A stretch of 64,000 nucleotides of DNA from positions 57,596,799 to 57,660,798 of the forward strand of contig JAJLRJ010000003.1 of assembly GCA_024195265.1 (NCBI GenBank). The letters are read 5' to 3'. Position numbers and translations under genes: made by a program. Every line of letters starts with the position of its first letter. Position 1 is the stretch's first letter. The notes under the pieces were generated by a model that made no database searches, was not told the DNA's origin, and worked only from the letters and a program-made list of their open reading frames with translations. This DNA is from Dendrophyllia cribrosa (taxonomy: Eukaryota; Cnidaria; Anthozoa; Scleractinia; Dendrophylliidae). Below, one piece after another: positions 1-11,967 of the stretch.

Positions 1-137
1 GCCGCCGTATGTTTGCCGGACTTAAATATCTACGGACTCTGTAAGTTATTATCAATATTACTGTGTGAGAAACCTCTTTACAAGGTTGCTATGAACATTT
101 CCAATGTTACATAAACTATTGTTCTGCACTTTTACAG

Positions 138-1288
138 GACGATGATCAATAACAATGTTACGTTTATTCCAAGTGATGCTTTTGCTGAAGTTCCAGCTCT
201 GCAATCCTTGTGAGTAAATAATATACGACAAGTTGGGAAAGAAATAATAAGTGAAATTTTATGCACTCTACTAACCAACGGTACCAGCGGCATGAATAAT
301 ATAATAAATATAGTAATAACTTGTCCAAATATGCCCTTTTCGACTTTTTTGAAATCACTTGCGATCACTACTTACTGTTTTCTTTATTGTTTTAGGTTTC
401 TTCACGGCAATAACATCAAACGTATTGATTACAAAACTTTTTACGGACTTCATTATCTTACTTTATTGTAAATATTTTTATTTATTTATTATATACAAGT
501 AATATATCAAACACTCGCAAGAGTGTTTGATCAGGTTATCAAAACACCGAGCAGTGACTTAGGCGAAGCCTACTTATGTCAACCCGCTTCCAGGTGTTTG
601 GACACCTGGTGACACACTCTTTCGAGTGTTTGATATAGCTTCTTATTTAAACTGATCATTTAATACAGAGAAAACGAAGCAACAAAATCCAAAAATCTAT
701 GCTATGTTTTTAGAGAAAGTCGTTCCTCGTGAGTTTGAGAAATATAGATCACATAAAAAATGTCTAAAATATAACTAATATTTATATGGTTTCAACGATT
801 GATCTCCTTGATCTCCCTGATTCTCAGACGGTCCGATGTCGCTCGCACTTAAAGGGGACATTGTTACGCAGATTTTGCGGTGTTTTGGTGAAAATACACT
901 AAATATCCGCAGCCAAAGATAACGAATACTACTTTTTGTGCACTGGTAGAGTATTTGTTAATAAAACTGGACCATTATTTTAAGGTTTACATTGAAACAA
1001 ATATGTTTTTTGGCTTTCAAAGTGATACTAAAAATAGGTGACAGTGTCCCTTTAACGTTCCGCTCTCCCCTTAGTTTCATGGCTCGCTCTTGACGTCATC
1101 TAACCATTAAATATTTCCACCAATAAGAGTGGTTGTTAGACGGTTTTTCTATCCACGTTAAGTTATGAGGGCGCAACTTGCTTTCTTACAAAATGCAATC
1201 GTTTATTCCCTTTCAGGACTCTTTTTGATAATCCATTGTCGTTATTACCAGATGGCATATTTAAGGAAATGACATCCAAGACCAAAGT
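138..1288 (+). CDS. Gene 1 LRR exons (three 72-bp exons)
   Basis: Exons 138-209, 396-467 and 1217-1288 are each exactly 72 bp, begin after a good AG acceptor and end before GTGAG or GTAAR donors, with one codon split 2+1 across each intron. Each encodes 24 residues with the LRR spacing, for example LxxNNxxxIPxxAFxxxPxL in the first. The third is a weaker repeat (LFDNPLSLLPDGIF). The ORFs on either strand here are otherwise short, so the exons are recognised by splice sites, phase and repeat pattern rather than length. Confidence 0.8.
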
Positions 1289-4200
1289 GTAAGACATAGT
1301 GGAAGTTATTTAAACATGTATATACACGCACTTTGATTGGCCAAATTTGCATGCAGTAACCAACGGTGCGGACTAAGTAGCGGTCGCATCTCGAGACTGC
1401 ATTCCATGCTAAATGAAGCTAGTGAAAACCAGGAACCTATATGAGTATATAGAAGAACATTGACAAACATGTTTGTCTGATTTCCAATGCATTGTAAACA
1501 AGAAGCTGTACACTATTAATCAAAGGCTCCTAAGAGCCAACCCGTAAAGAAGAATGCTGACGCGTAACGCAATATTGCCGTAAGCTTACGTTTTCACACT
1601 GACATGGTTCGATATTTTAAAAAAAAATTAAACGTAAGGATTTTTGACGAACGAATAAAAACAGTGCATCACTTGCATAATGTTCAGTCGGAAAAAAGAA
1701 AAAAAAATTAAATAAAAGGACTTGAGCGAGACTCGAACTCGGGCCTTTCGGAGCTAAGCCATAGCATCAATCCACTAGGCTATCGAGGAACACATGCTCA
1801 AATAGTACTAAATTTTATTATTTTAATGTAGATACGCATCGAAACGCGTGTTTCGGTGTCAAAATCCTTTTAGATCGATTTTAATGTTGCACAAAAAACT
1901 CCAAATGCGAAACATCTGTAAGCTTATTGTTGTCTATATCCGTTTACATCAAATTAATGAATGTGATCGCTGGATTCATGTTGTTGTTGTTACGAAACGT
2001 ATTCGTAACAAAGCATATAGTCACTAAGTTTACAGCTGATGGAAGAAGCGAGCGAGTGATTCAGTGAGTTTTATTTAGCCACCGTTACCGATAACCGTTC
2101 ATTACGCTTTCACGTATACACGGGTTTAAAAGTAAGACTACACTACATTCACTACATTCAGTAGCCGACACTTAAGCTCGATCGTAGTAAGCAAATAGCA
2201 AGTTATATAAAACACAAAACTTACCGGAGCAAAAATCCCACAGGAATAAGCGGAGAACACAATATCAAAAGGTCCTATCCGTCCATGAACGCCTTGCATT
2301 GTCTTGAAAACGTGCACTTCTACGCTGTAGTTCTTTATTTTGATTCTCAAGTCAAGACACGGAGAGATTTTGCGGTTTGTATTTCATGGCTGAAAGCCAT
2401 ATAGTCGTCGACATAAACGTAAATATGTGTACATTAATTTGCATGCGCTAATGTGACACGAAAAAAAAAACAAAAAAAGTCACAGCTGGATTTACAACTC
2501 GTGTGCTCCGCCACGAGTAATTAGAAATTCCCACCAAATGGAAAAGAAATTGTATTACTTAATTGGGCTCTCACAGAGCTAAGCGCACCTCTTCCAATTT
2601 TGACAACGACATCAAAACACCGGAAATCAACCTTTCTAAATGTGGGATAACCCAAGCGTTTTATTTCTCACACAGTCAACAGTTTCCTGAGAGATTAACC
2701 CAAAATGACAACTTGATTCCGAGTTTTCTTTTTGAAGAGCGTAGGAAGATTTTCATCAAGCTCCCTTACTGCAACAGAAATGAAAGAATTAGCAAAGCTT
2801 TTATCTCCAAGTTGAACAATTTCACGTGTTTTAAATACATTTTCAGTGTCCTGAAAGACAAAAATATTCACAGATCGCATGTTGTCTATAAAGGCAACTG
2901 TTATTGTAGTGATAATTACATTGGTGAGACGACCATGGGGAATGTGGAGGTGAGAATTGATGAACATTTAAACCCTTGTGATGATTCTGAACGTGCCCTT
3001 CACCTACGCGTGAATCCGTTCCATTCTTTTAGTTGGCGAATCCTTTGTACGACCCAATCTTTTCACAAGCGCAGAATTATGGAAGGCATTATGAAAAAAC
3101 ATGGAAGCAGAATTATGGAAGGCATGAACGAACAAGTTCATACTTACCTAGCAAAACTGTTCCCCATCGGGAATCACTTAAAATATATAAAATGTGCATG
3201 TGGCTAGCCCACAGTCTTTAACCCTGAAGTTGACTCAATTAGTCGAAAACGTTTAGTTTTTTCTTTCAAATTTTAGTCTTGTAAACAGTATTTGAAATCG
3301 TAAGCCAGTATTATGGATAAACATGTTTCTATTGACACATTAATGGCCGTGAGTTAAAAAATCTTATGGACATTACTTTTTTCGGGTCATACTACAAGTC
3401 ACGGATTTCCGTTTAGTGCTGCCAGTTGCTGGCTCACTGAAGCACGTGGGCAATAAAAACGAGCCAGGAAAAACCTTTGGGATCGTAACTGACAGTTCAG
3501 ATCTTGAACTCGACTAACAGCACGTAAATTGATCAGACGTATTGGACTTATTGGAGGTGAACAAAATAATCAAAGCCATTTACATCCTTCTGATACCTTC
3601 CTGAAGTAGAGTTGATTACGTTCGTATAAGTACAAGCAAGTAAAGGAGGTATTCTATTTTGTTTTTATTTAGTACTTTATGTGCGTTCAATTCTGCAATA
3701 AATGTATTACAATCGTTAGGTTTCTGCTATCTTTGGCTGGAAGTCCTAGAAAAGAGTTCACTTGACCACTGTTTCCATTGCCTCCCGTTTGACGCTGCTT
3801 TCATGCACGTTGGTAATGCCTCTCTGGCATTCCTTCTTTATTTTTAATGCACCTGAAGCTTAACCCATGCACTCTAAGCCACAGCTTTAAGAACTTACGA
3901 TTAGGTATGATTGGCAATCAGAGTGTGGAGTTTGCTCATTTTCTTTGTTCTTGTTGTTTTTCCCTTCGCATTACCATTTGACGGGGTCATAAGCTGTAAT
4001 TATAAATCGCGGTTTATGAAATCAATAGGAATTAAAATGAAGCTCCGATTTCTTTTAATTGCGACGTAGACTTTTTGTATACATTAAAAGTAATAATATC
4101 ATTTATCACAGGTCTATAACATGCAGAAACCTACATCAACTTCCTGTTGGGAGTTACACTTCAGTTATGTAAGTAGATCTGATGTGCGGTTGCTATGTGA

Positions 4201-7200
4201 CTAACCTGCGATCAGGGCCAATGCTAGCAGCGCTCTTTGTTCATCTTATGTGTTACTCGCATTTCCCAGGGAAGTGGTTGTGGTGGAAGCATTATCGACA
4301 GTGTAAACTAATCTAAACTAGTCTAAATATGTGCACCTTTTTCTTGTTACAAATAATTTGTATTTGTTATTCCCAAAAATAATCACGGATATCAATTTCC
4401 AAGTACCTGCCCTCGCTTCGTTTGATAAGATATGTGTAATAAAACATGTTAAAAATTTACATTTCGTACGGGAAATAAATGTTGTATTTAGTGCCCATAT
4501 TTTTAGAATAACCGCTGTTTTGTTCCCATAAAGAAAAATTCGTGGATTAATGTTGCGATTTTTTATCTTTTAAAATTACCCATTTAGTGAATGCGCTCCT
4601 TCAGCAATTTTTCACGTCCTGCGTCTTGGTGACGAAACCTTCTACCTTGGTGCCTTTGCGCGTTCGGGATTTGTGTGTCTTAGTTGTGCAACGGGAGCTT
4701 TTAATGCAAACAGATGTTTTAACTGCAGCCTTTGCCCACTTGGTTTCCATGGCGGCGATGATTCACACCGAGACTCTAAAGTTGGATCTTGTGAGGCGTG
4801 CCCTGCAGGTAACGGAGAGTAAAGCTGGGATTTGACAAAACACACATTTCGTTGAATTATGGGCTGTAACTAACATTAAGTACCAGAAATGACCAACAAA
4901 ATTTACGGTTTAGTTAAGAGATAATTTGTTATGTGAAAGTTTGGATGTTATCACTGTTTGACTTGATTTTGTTTAAAAAAAAGGTGTTGGCCATGTTATC
5001 CAACAAATCATTAGCCTGCAGAACATGTATAAACGATGAGGGAAGGAGGAAAAGAGCTAAAACGTGTGGGAAAAATGGGATGTTATGGTATCGTATCGAT
5101 ATTATATGTTTTATCATGCCGCATAGAATCCGTATGAGCTGAAATAATATATACTGGTTCGCGGCCGAGGCAAAACCTTCTACCTGGCCCGTGATATTTT
5201 GAAATATATAGCGAACCAAAATTGAATAGTTTGTTTATAACACAGGGCAAACTTTGCCTGAATATCTGGTTCACCTTAAGATCTAATATATATAGATAGG
5301 CAGAACCTAACAGCGTAGCACTATGAACAAGCCTAACTAAGGTGAAACTTAACTAAGGTGAAAGGTCGGAAGCACAAGAATTAAGATTGACGACCGGGCT
5401 ATTTTTCAATTTTAGCAATTCTCAACTAAACAGTAAGACTTATTACCCGACCGTCTACACAGTACATTTAGACCGTAGAAAAGCTCACAAAAACAACTTT
5501 TCTCTGTCTAGAATAACACGAGGTACGACTACTTTCCGAATAAAATACAGTTTTTGTTTGTCAAAAATTGCCCGAGAAACTGATTTGGAAATCAAAATTG
5601 CAAAAATACACAAACATATTTGCATAAGGCGACGCGAGTGAAGACAGAAAATCTAAATCTTGTTTTGTTTACATATTAAAAATCGCTTTTCAATCTATGT
5701 AATGAATGAACAAGCACATAAAAATGGACAACACAATCTTCTTTCGAAAAATTTTATTCAAATCTTCATTAGTTTATGTTTAAAAGTAAAACACGTTCCA
5801 TTTATAGCGCATCAAAGCAGAGCTGTCCTCGATGAAATTCAAGATAACAACACGACTTAATTTGAGCACGTTTCATAAACAGGTTTCCAAAACTTAAGAA
5901 AACACAAAGAAAAAGTCAATCAAAAATTGATATCAACATAAATTCCCATCGAAAAATGTGATTTATTTTACCTTTTAGTCACTGGACTGCTTGGAAATTC
6001 ATTAAAACTCCACTTCTTCGGTTCTGAAATCCGTAATAAAAACAAGGCATCTCCCCGCATTGCTCCTGCATTGATAAAAACGTATGAGGGTTCCTCGAAG
6101 CAAGATTTTATTCCCGAAAGCTCTTCTTTTTCCACTAAAGCGGCTTCTGAGTATCCCTTAATTAGTATTCCTGTCTTGAAAAGCAAACCGCGAAAAAATG
6201 TAGGGAAGTAACGACTTTACTGCTCAGCTAAACACTGCGAAAGATCCAACTTTTTTAAAACTTTAAAAAGTGTTTACCGAGCTGACGGCTGTGTAGCCGC
6301 GCGTGTGGCGTCATACGCGCATGTTTTGCAACGTCATATGCGCCCGCGAATTAGCCCTGCCCAACGCTCGGACGGACATACATGTAAAGACGCCGTCCGC
6401 GAAACATTCCGCTGGCCATGACCATGAAAAATGTCGAGCATGGGTTCTATGAGTATGGGGCTGCGCAGCCGGGCCTTCGGCCCGGCGACTGCTCCGCTAT
6501 TAATTTACAAAAACGTTTGCACTATTGTTTGAAAAGCAACTCAGCAACTCAGCTTTGCAATACAACAGTTGCATCAAAATAGCTTCTCATGGAAATTTCC
6601 CATTTATTATACTAGTAGGGTATGTATATACAGTATATAGAGTATAGTATGCAACAAACCGAGTACAGATATGAGTGTGTTTCACTATTCATAGTCCTCC
6701 TCGCCAATCTCTAGGGAAAACAATGTTAAACAATAAATGTGAGTATCTCTGTCAAAATAATATCATCAAGATAGCACGAATGTAAAATTACACCTCAATT
6801 TATGACATCGATATTCTACTTTAAGCTATATATATATTATTTTTACCGATGACATCCGATTACATCATCCTTTGAGAACCTCTAAGGTGGTCAAATTGAT
6901 CTACTTTTAGTAATTTTTTATCGCTATTATATCTACAGGAGGTTTCTACCAAGACCAAATGGGGCAGATTGACTGCAAGAAGTGTAGTGTTGGTACTTAC
7001 GTCTCCGTGGAGAACCATCCTGGTACACGTGCCACTGACTGTTGGGCATGCCCATATGGTAGGCTCATCATCATTATCATTATCGGCACCTTTTTCATCG
7101 ATCATTTCTTCACCATCACACATCACTGTATAAAAAGAAATAAGGAAACAATAAATAGGTTATGAAATCAATCAATCAATAACAATCACAGGCCTAAACT

Positions 7201-9047
7201 TCAGTTAACAATTAATTGACTTTTTTATCTTTAAATAGGTACGCTTTCAAATGAAACTGCTGGCTACCGTGCTTGCAGATGCCTTCATGGGTTTTATCGC
7301 GTGGATCGTTTTGGTCCCTGTTCGGCTTGTCCAGCTCATGGTATAAGTTGTGTCAACGATACAGCACTACTGGCGCCCAATTATTACTGGAAATGGGACA
7401 ACCAAAGCAATAAAGAGTTCTACAAGAATTTTGTGGACAACATCCACTCTTACGGGCCTGATTACAACGATAAGTACTCCAAATTTACCATTTCGTTACC
7501 AAAACCACAAAAATGTCCTTATGCTGTCTCCTGCAAGGGTGGAATTGACTCAGAATGTCACGAAGGATATCAAGGGAAATTATGTGCTACCTGTTCAACT
7601 GGCTACTACCTACGGTTTAACTCTTGCTTAAAATGTCCACGGTTAACTGTTTCCATAATTTCGTCCATATTGGTTATTGGACTTTTTGTTTTGGTGTTTC
7701 TGATGGTCCTGTGGGGCGACTCACAACGCACAGAAAATGATCGTACTGTCGCAGATATCATCATGTCTTGTTTCAAAATTGTGATCGGCTTTTATCAAGT
7801 TATTGCTGGCGTTTTCTCGGCCTTGGCAAGAGTTCAGTGGCCAGTAGCTTTGATCTCAATAGAAAAGTATTTGAAATTATTCGAGGGTAATATCTTCCAA
7901 TTTGCTCCACTAAGCTGCATTTATCCTCGACTACGGCTGGACCAGTTCTTAAAATTTATCCTGGTTCTTTCAGTCAATGTCTCAGTTGTTTGTCTTATTA
8001 TCATTTATCTTGTCCTTAAAAAGCGGTACATAAAAAGGAAAATGGATTGCCCCAACAGTGAAAAACAGCTGGCAGTTTCTCGTTTAAAGAAGTCCTGCTA
8101 TCGTAACATTTTCTTTTTTCTCCTGGCTTCATATCCAATAACAAGTAAAACGATTATCCAAATCCTGCCTCTACCAGGTGCATGTGTCACACAGTGCTTC
8201 ACAGATGACAAGAGACAATGTATCTCCCTCCTGAGGGCTGATTATTCCATCCAATGTTCCTCTCCCCGTCACAAGTTTTATTGGCCCATTGCTGCAGTGT
8301 TCTCTTTGTACCCAGTGGGATTTCCTCTCCTGATGCTGCTTCTTATTTACAAATACCGAGAATCGCGGGCTGATAAAGAAATTACTTTCGGGTTGAAAGT
8401 TTTCTTCGAAAACTATAAGAACAAATATTGGTTTTGGGAGATAACAGAGATGTATCGTAAACTCATACTAATCTCATTGATCTTTCTTTTTGGCTCCGAA
8501 CGCTTTTCCCAAATTGGTCTTACTGTGCTGACCGTGAGTGTCTTTGGTGTAGCCTATACTTTCTTCCGCCCTATAAAAGGCAAGTTTGAAGACATACTGC
8601 AAACCTTCGTGCTCTGGGTTATCTTCTTTGACGTGTGTCTTGGAGCAATGTACACCACCTATGACGTCATTCAAGATCATAAAGAGAGCAATTCCTTATT
8701 TGTTAACGTTCTCTTCGTGGTCCTGAACAGTTCAGTGTTGCTGGTTGCTTTGGGTAAGTCTCGCTAGGGATCCAGTCAACTGATGTTCCTAGTTTTAAAA
8801 GTTACAATACCCTATCAAAAAGATCATGTATTCATTTTTATTATCTTTAGGTAAAGGAATTTCCCACCTGAAGTTCTTCTGGAAAAAGGTTTCTTCATGT
8901 CTGATGCAATGTTTCCATACCTTTCATCGAGGGTTCATTTTTCTGAAGCGAAAGATTATGAGCTTTTTTCAGTGTCTGACCTTCTTTGGCACAAGTTCAC
9001 TGCCATTTGACGACGAGCGGCAGTTCTTAATCCAGGAATATTCTTAA
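138..9047 (+). CDS. Gene 1: LRR / cysteine-rich / multi-pass membrane receptor-like protein (5' part outside window)
   Basis: Spliced gene read exon by exon: 138-209, 396-467, 1217-1288, 4112-4168, 4588-4808, 6939-7058, 7239-8753 and 8851-9047 (stop TAA). Every junction is AG/GT and the reading frame is continuous; LRR introns are phase 2, the later ones phase 1. The visible part gives about 774 residues. Order: LRRs, a Cys-rich region of ephrin-receptor-like (GCC2/GCC3) type, then about nine hydrophobic segments and a short basic, aromatic tail. This implies a cell-surface protein with an extracellular LRR/Cys-rich ectodomain. The membrane part lacks class A GPCR marks (no DRY, no NPxxY). 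From general knowledge, similar Cys-rich plus multi-TM proteins occur in cnidarians and protists without an assigned function. Ligand and signalling role are unknown. The start codon and signal peptide lie upstream of the window. Confidence 0.85.
1518..2010 (-). mobile_element. tRNA-like SINE-type element, copy 1
   Basis: On the minus strand this segment matches 39390-39852 (+) over nearly 500 bp with scattered substitutions. Both copies carry a tRNA-like stretch in the middle, here at 1790-1719, with an A-box-like TAGCCTAGTGGAT and a B-box-like GTTCGAGTCTC, a T-rich linker, and a shared 3' end containing TTAGGAGCC. Homology extends some 200 bp upstream of the tRNA-like part, which is unusual for a simple SINE. 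It lies in an intron of gene 1, antisense to it. Confidence 0.6.
2580..3206 (+). pseudogene. Penelope-like element remnant: GIY-YIG endonuclease end
   Basis: An open frame from 2563 encodes the C-terminal part of a Penelope-like retroelement protein. Recognisable pieces are KLPYCNRNERISKAF, the linker KDKNIHRSHVVYKGNCYC, the GIY-YIG core YIGET with a following R and EH, and the tail SFHKRRIMEG ... AKLF. The reverse-transcriptase part is absent, so the copy is 5'-truncated. A 19-bp stretch beginning GCAGAATTATGG is duplicated near 3074 and 3106 and disturbs the C-terminal helix. It sits in an intron of gene 1 in the sense orientation and is presumably inert. Confidence 0.85.
4112..4168 (+). 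CDS. Gene 1 short linker exon between LRR and Cys-rich parts
   Basis: A 57-bp candidate exon with acceptor TTATCACAG and donor GTAAGTAG, phase 2 on both sides, fits the frame of its neighbours and reads SITCRNLHQLPVGSYTSV. The C..L..LP.G.Y pattern is that of a capping or last LRR and leads directly into ECAPSAIF of the next exon. It is too short for ORF prediction; support comes from phase and splice sites only. Confidence 0.55.
4588..7058 (+). CDS. Gene 1 cysteine-rich ephrin-receptor-like exons
   Basis: Exon 4588-4808 (221 bp) and exon 6939-7058 (120 bp) join in phase 1. They encode a cysteine-dense region: ECAPS, CLSCATGAF, CFNCSLCPLGFHGG, then CEACPAGGFYQD, CKKCSVGTY and CWACPYG. The CxxCPxGxY/F pattern, repeated about every 40-50 residues, is the hallmark of ephrin-receptor-like/GCC2-GCC3 modules, which are extracellular and disulphide-bonded. 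The intron between them (4809-6938) contains a copy of the 1.2-kb dispersed repeat. The longer ATG-initiated frame at 4587 is a different, non-coding frame. Confidence 0.85.
5284..6480. repeat. Dispersed 1.2-kb repeat, copy 1
   Basis: This intronic segment matches 42241-43383 from the shared head TAATATATATAGATAGG through to the shared tail TTCTATGAGTATGGGGCT, with small indels. Both copies contain CpG-rich sequence near the tail and the same minus-strand frame fragment (ILIKGYSEAALV), which I cannot assign to a protein family. No clear terminal inverted repeats or target duplications were seen. After the tail, copy 1 has a GC-rich hairpin (GCCGGGCCTTCGGCCCGGC) and copy 2 a GTA microsatellite. 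Confidence 0.75.
7239..8753 (+). CDS. Gene 1 large exon: last Cys-rich module and membrane domain
   Basis: This 1515-bp exon is the longest coding exon in the window. It opens with Cys-rich sequence (CRCLHGFYRVDRFGPCSACP), passes an N-glycosylation site (NDT) and the motif CHEGYQGKLCATC, then enters the membrane near 7640. Hydrophobic segments follow at roughly 7640-7715, 7765-7850, 7945-8020, 8105-8175, 8275-8350, 8455-8570 (two) and 8605-8660. Conserved-looking features are YPVGFPLLM at the end of a segment and YWFWEITEMYRK before the next pair, a pattern I associate with multi-TM proteins of protists and cnidarians. It ends at the donor GTAAGT in phase 1. Confidence 0.85.
8851..9047 (+). 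CDS. Gene 1 terminal exon
   Basis: After acceptor TTATCTTTAG the frame continues G-K-G-I-S-H-L and runs 65 residues to TAA. It follows the last hydrophobic segment and is rich in Phe, Cys, Lys and His, ending FDDERQFLIQEYS; it is presumably a cytoplasmic tail with possible amphipathic or palmitoylated helices (inference from composition). Confidence 0.8.
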
Positions 9048-9279
9048 TTCACACTCAGCTGTTTTGCAACAAGAAGACAATATCGTTGTGACTTCGAAAA
9101 GAAAAAGAAACAATAGCAAGAACATTTACCGTTTTAATGGAAACGTTTTAACAAATACTTTTTGAAGTGCAATAGCTTAAATGCATTAGTCGTTGTGAAA
9201 AAAGCACTGACTAGAGGTTATCATAACCTTTAGCTTGTAACCTTAATAATTTTCTCTTTGATATCCAAACACAGCATGG

Positions 9280-9285
9280 AATAAA
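9280..9285 (+). terminator. Candidate polyadenylation signal of gene 1
   Basis: AATAAA about 230 bp after the stop codon of gene 1, within an otherwise AT-rich 3' flank. This is a positional inference. Confidence 0.4.
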
Positions 9286-9289
9286 GGGC

Positions 9290-11930
9290 CGATTACTTAA
9301 AGTGTCTAAGAAATGAAATTTATTTTTTGATATATCGAAAGTTTCACCTTTTTAGACCTCGGAATGAAAGGCTTAAAGTGTTAGAAATGATGCGAAATGC
9401 TTTTTTATGGTGTTAAAGTTAAATTGTCGGCGCTAAAAAGTGGCTCCAATTTGTGCGCGTCCAAAACCAGTGTCATATTACACTGTGACGTAAATACGTT
9501 TACAAACTGCTGCGGGAATCATGGCGAACAAGAGAGCTGGCAAGAGATGGCAAGAGATGTAGCTAGAGGTGGACAATAGCTGTGGTTACACTACGCACTT
9601 TCGCCGTAGGGAAACTTGACTTGTTGACAGTTTCACGAGGGAAACTGAAATTTAGAAGTGTGACCGGCTTTTCCCCAGATAAATTACCTAGGGAAAATTT
9701 TATCTAATGTAACTTGAATATGTCAAGAGAACAATAGAATTTCCCTTGACAGTTACCCAACATGGGATGAAGGGGTAAACTGAAATCCCAAGGAAGCTAG
9801 CTAATGGATGTTTGTCAGTAAATACGCTGGTGACAGATTTGGAGTTGTCGTGTCACGTTTGGAAAAATATGATGTTGTGTAATTGCTTTGGCCGCGTACG
9901 CGCGTACGCGTCAAACGAAGAAGATGACGTGGACCAACGACAGTGCAAATAAAATGAGATGTTTCCCTTGAAACACGAAAGCTTTCTTTTCATCACATGT
10001 TTAAACTATTGGAATGAAGCAAATTATCAAACCAATACTGAGGCCTTGGAAGAACCCATGCGATACGCCAGGGCCGACGTTGTTGCCAAGCCAAAGTAGT
10101 GAATAGATTACTGAGTAACGCGGCTCGTCGTCTTCTTTGGGCCCGCCGAGAAATCAAACGCTGAAGGAAAATCACTCTTGACTGCCTTGCTCGTTTAAAT
10201 AAAGTGAAAAATAGTACTGACACGAAATTTCGTCAATGGGTTAAAAAAGTTTAAAATAATAATAATAATAATGACTTTATTAACGTCAAAACAAATGCTT
10301 TGACGATCTATAGGTATGTTTGAGCCTTTGACGTCACTTTATCCATTCGCAACAAAGCCTTGGAACAAGGTTGATTAATGGCGGCCGTAAATTCTCGGAC
10401 ATAAATGTTAAAATAAAATGACTTCTGATGTTCGTAATGGATTGAAATTTGGCAAGATAAGTAAGAAAGTCTAATTGTACACGAAGATGTAAAAAAATGA
10501 AAATCAAAAATTTGATCGCAGTAGCACTTTAATAGAGAACTTCATGAAGTAGACAGGCGAACTGCCAAGCAGATAAAATAAGCTTGTAATCTCCAAGCGC
10601 GATCAATGAACTTCAGAATCGGCAGAGAAGACCGGCTGAGTCGCTAATATCATGTAATATACATTGTTTGTACTAAAAATGCATCATTCGCGTTTGATAA
10701 ACGCTAGTCACCGAGCCACTAAAAAAAATATTAAAGTCCACCTTCACACAAAATGCTGTGCGCGCCGTGATCGCTTTCTGTGCTAATAATACACGAAATT
10801 CACGCTTGAATGCGTGCAACTAATCAGATCACGCGTATGAACAATGGAGCATTTCAAAACAAAAACAAACGACCGCAACGTCATTTGGGTGAATGTGCGC
10901 CTTTAATAACAATAAAGCCTCAGCGTCAATAAGCATTCAACTCAACTGGCGAACTACTGAGACGCTGTGCCACTAAAATGTATACCTTTCACGTTCGATA
11001 ATCAGTTCCTTCGCTCAAGCGGTACAGTCGGTTCTCCTCGCTACGGCAAAACTACCGTGGACACGATCATTTCATTTGATCAAGAGTGATCCGAAACTGA
11101 TCCTCTTCACCTTCGGGGGACTGTAAAGAAACAAATTAGGTGCTGTCTGACTTTTGTACAGCCAAAAACGTTGGCAAAAATGACCATTACGCAAAAGGAT
11201 TCAAAGGGAATTATAGCGTAAACAAACCAACTGGTCAACGTTTCTACGAAATTCACGTCATCACTCGCCCCAGGCTCTCCAAATATTGGAGCCACTTTTC
11301 AACCGAAGTGACGCATCTTTGAGCAGCTAAAACACGATTTTCCTTCTTTTCCTCGAGAAATAATTATTTTCGTTCTTTGGACATAATAAACTACTGAAAA
11401 ACGAAGAAAAAAAATTACATTTCATAGACACTTTAAAGAATTTCAGTCTTGTTGCCTGGTGGAAATTTTGTTGTGATTTCATAGCGAGTTTCAGCCCTTG
11501 CAAAAAATGGAAAAATCCAAGCAAGATGGTGCCTACCATCAATTGTTTTTGACATTAATTGATCTTTTTTTCAAATAAGCGTTAGTGTTATACTGCAGTC
11601 ATATCCCGGCCTTAATTACTCGAATGGCTTTGAGGTGAAATGAAACTCGCGTATCAGGCTGCGTTCTACCTTATAGTTAGCCAGCTCAAGCATCCAAAAA
11701 ATTTCCAATTTGTCATAATCCTTCGTCCCATCGACACATGGGATAGGTTACCACAAACTGAGCAGGACGTGTCAGACCGCAAACGTCGTTTTACGAGTAT
11801 TTGTGCAGAGAGCCGGGCTGAAATTCGTCCTGTAATCGGGCGCTAAGAACCTAAAGATATATTGCCGTAATTTCGTAGCAGTAGAATAGATATTAAACAT
11901 TTCAATAAGATGACATAAGGTTTAAGTTTA
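9290..11930. other. Intergenic region without supported gene
   Basis: Only short ORFs occur here and none resembles a known family or has splice support. Visible structure is limited to a CpG-rich patch near 9895-9915 (alternating GCGTACGCG), a short AAT microsatellite at 10256-10271, and a small hairpin GGCTCCAATATTTGG-type around 11274-11296. Confidence 0.5.
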
Positions 11931-11933
11931 GAA

Positions 11934-11967
11934 GACATGTTTCGGATACTTCAGTATCCATCGTCAA
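11934..11967 (-). ncRNA. Degenerate hammerhead-like core (Penelope-type terminal sequence)
   Basis: On the minus strand: TTGACGA, then a 6-bp stem GGATAC/GTATCC closed by TGAA, then GAAAC, AT, GTC. This resembles the type I hammerhead arrangement CUGANGA - stem II - GAAA - short stem III - GUC known from Penelope-like elements, but the first core C is T, an extra T precedes stem II, and no good stem I is visible. Probably a decayed relic. Confidence 0.35.

Noticed and set aside
1719..1790. Functional tRNA gene on the minus strand
   Set aside because: The A and B boxes are visible but acceptor and anticodon stems do not fold well, and the segment belongs to a dispersed repeat.
4587..4835. ATG-initiated 82-codon ORF
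   Set aside because: Different frame from the Cys-rich exon 4588-4808, whose frame continues across splice sites and shows the CxxCPxG pattern.
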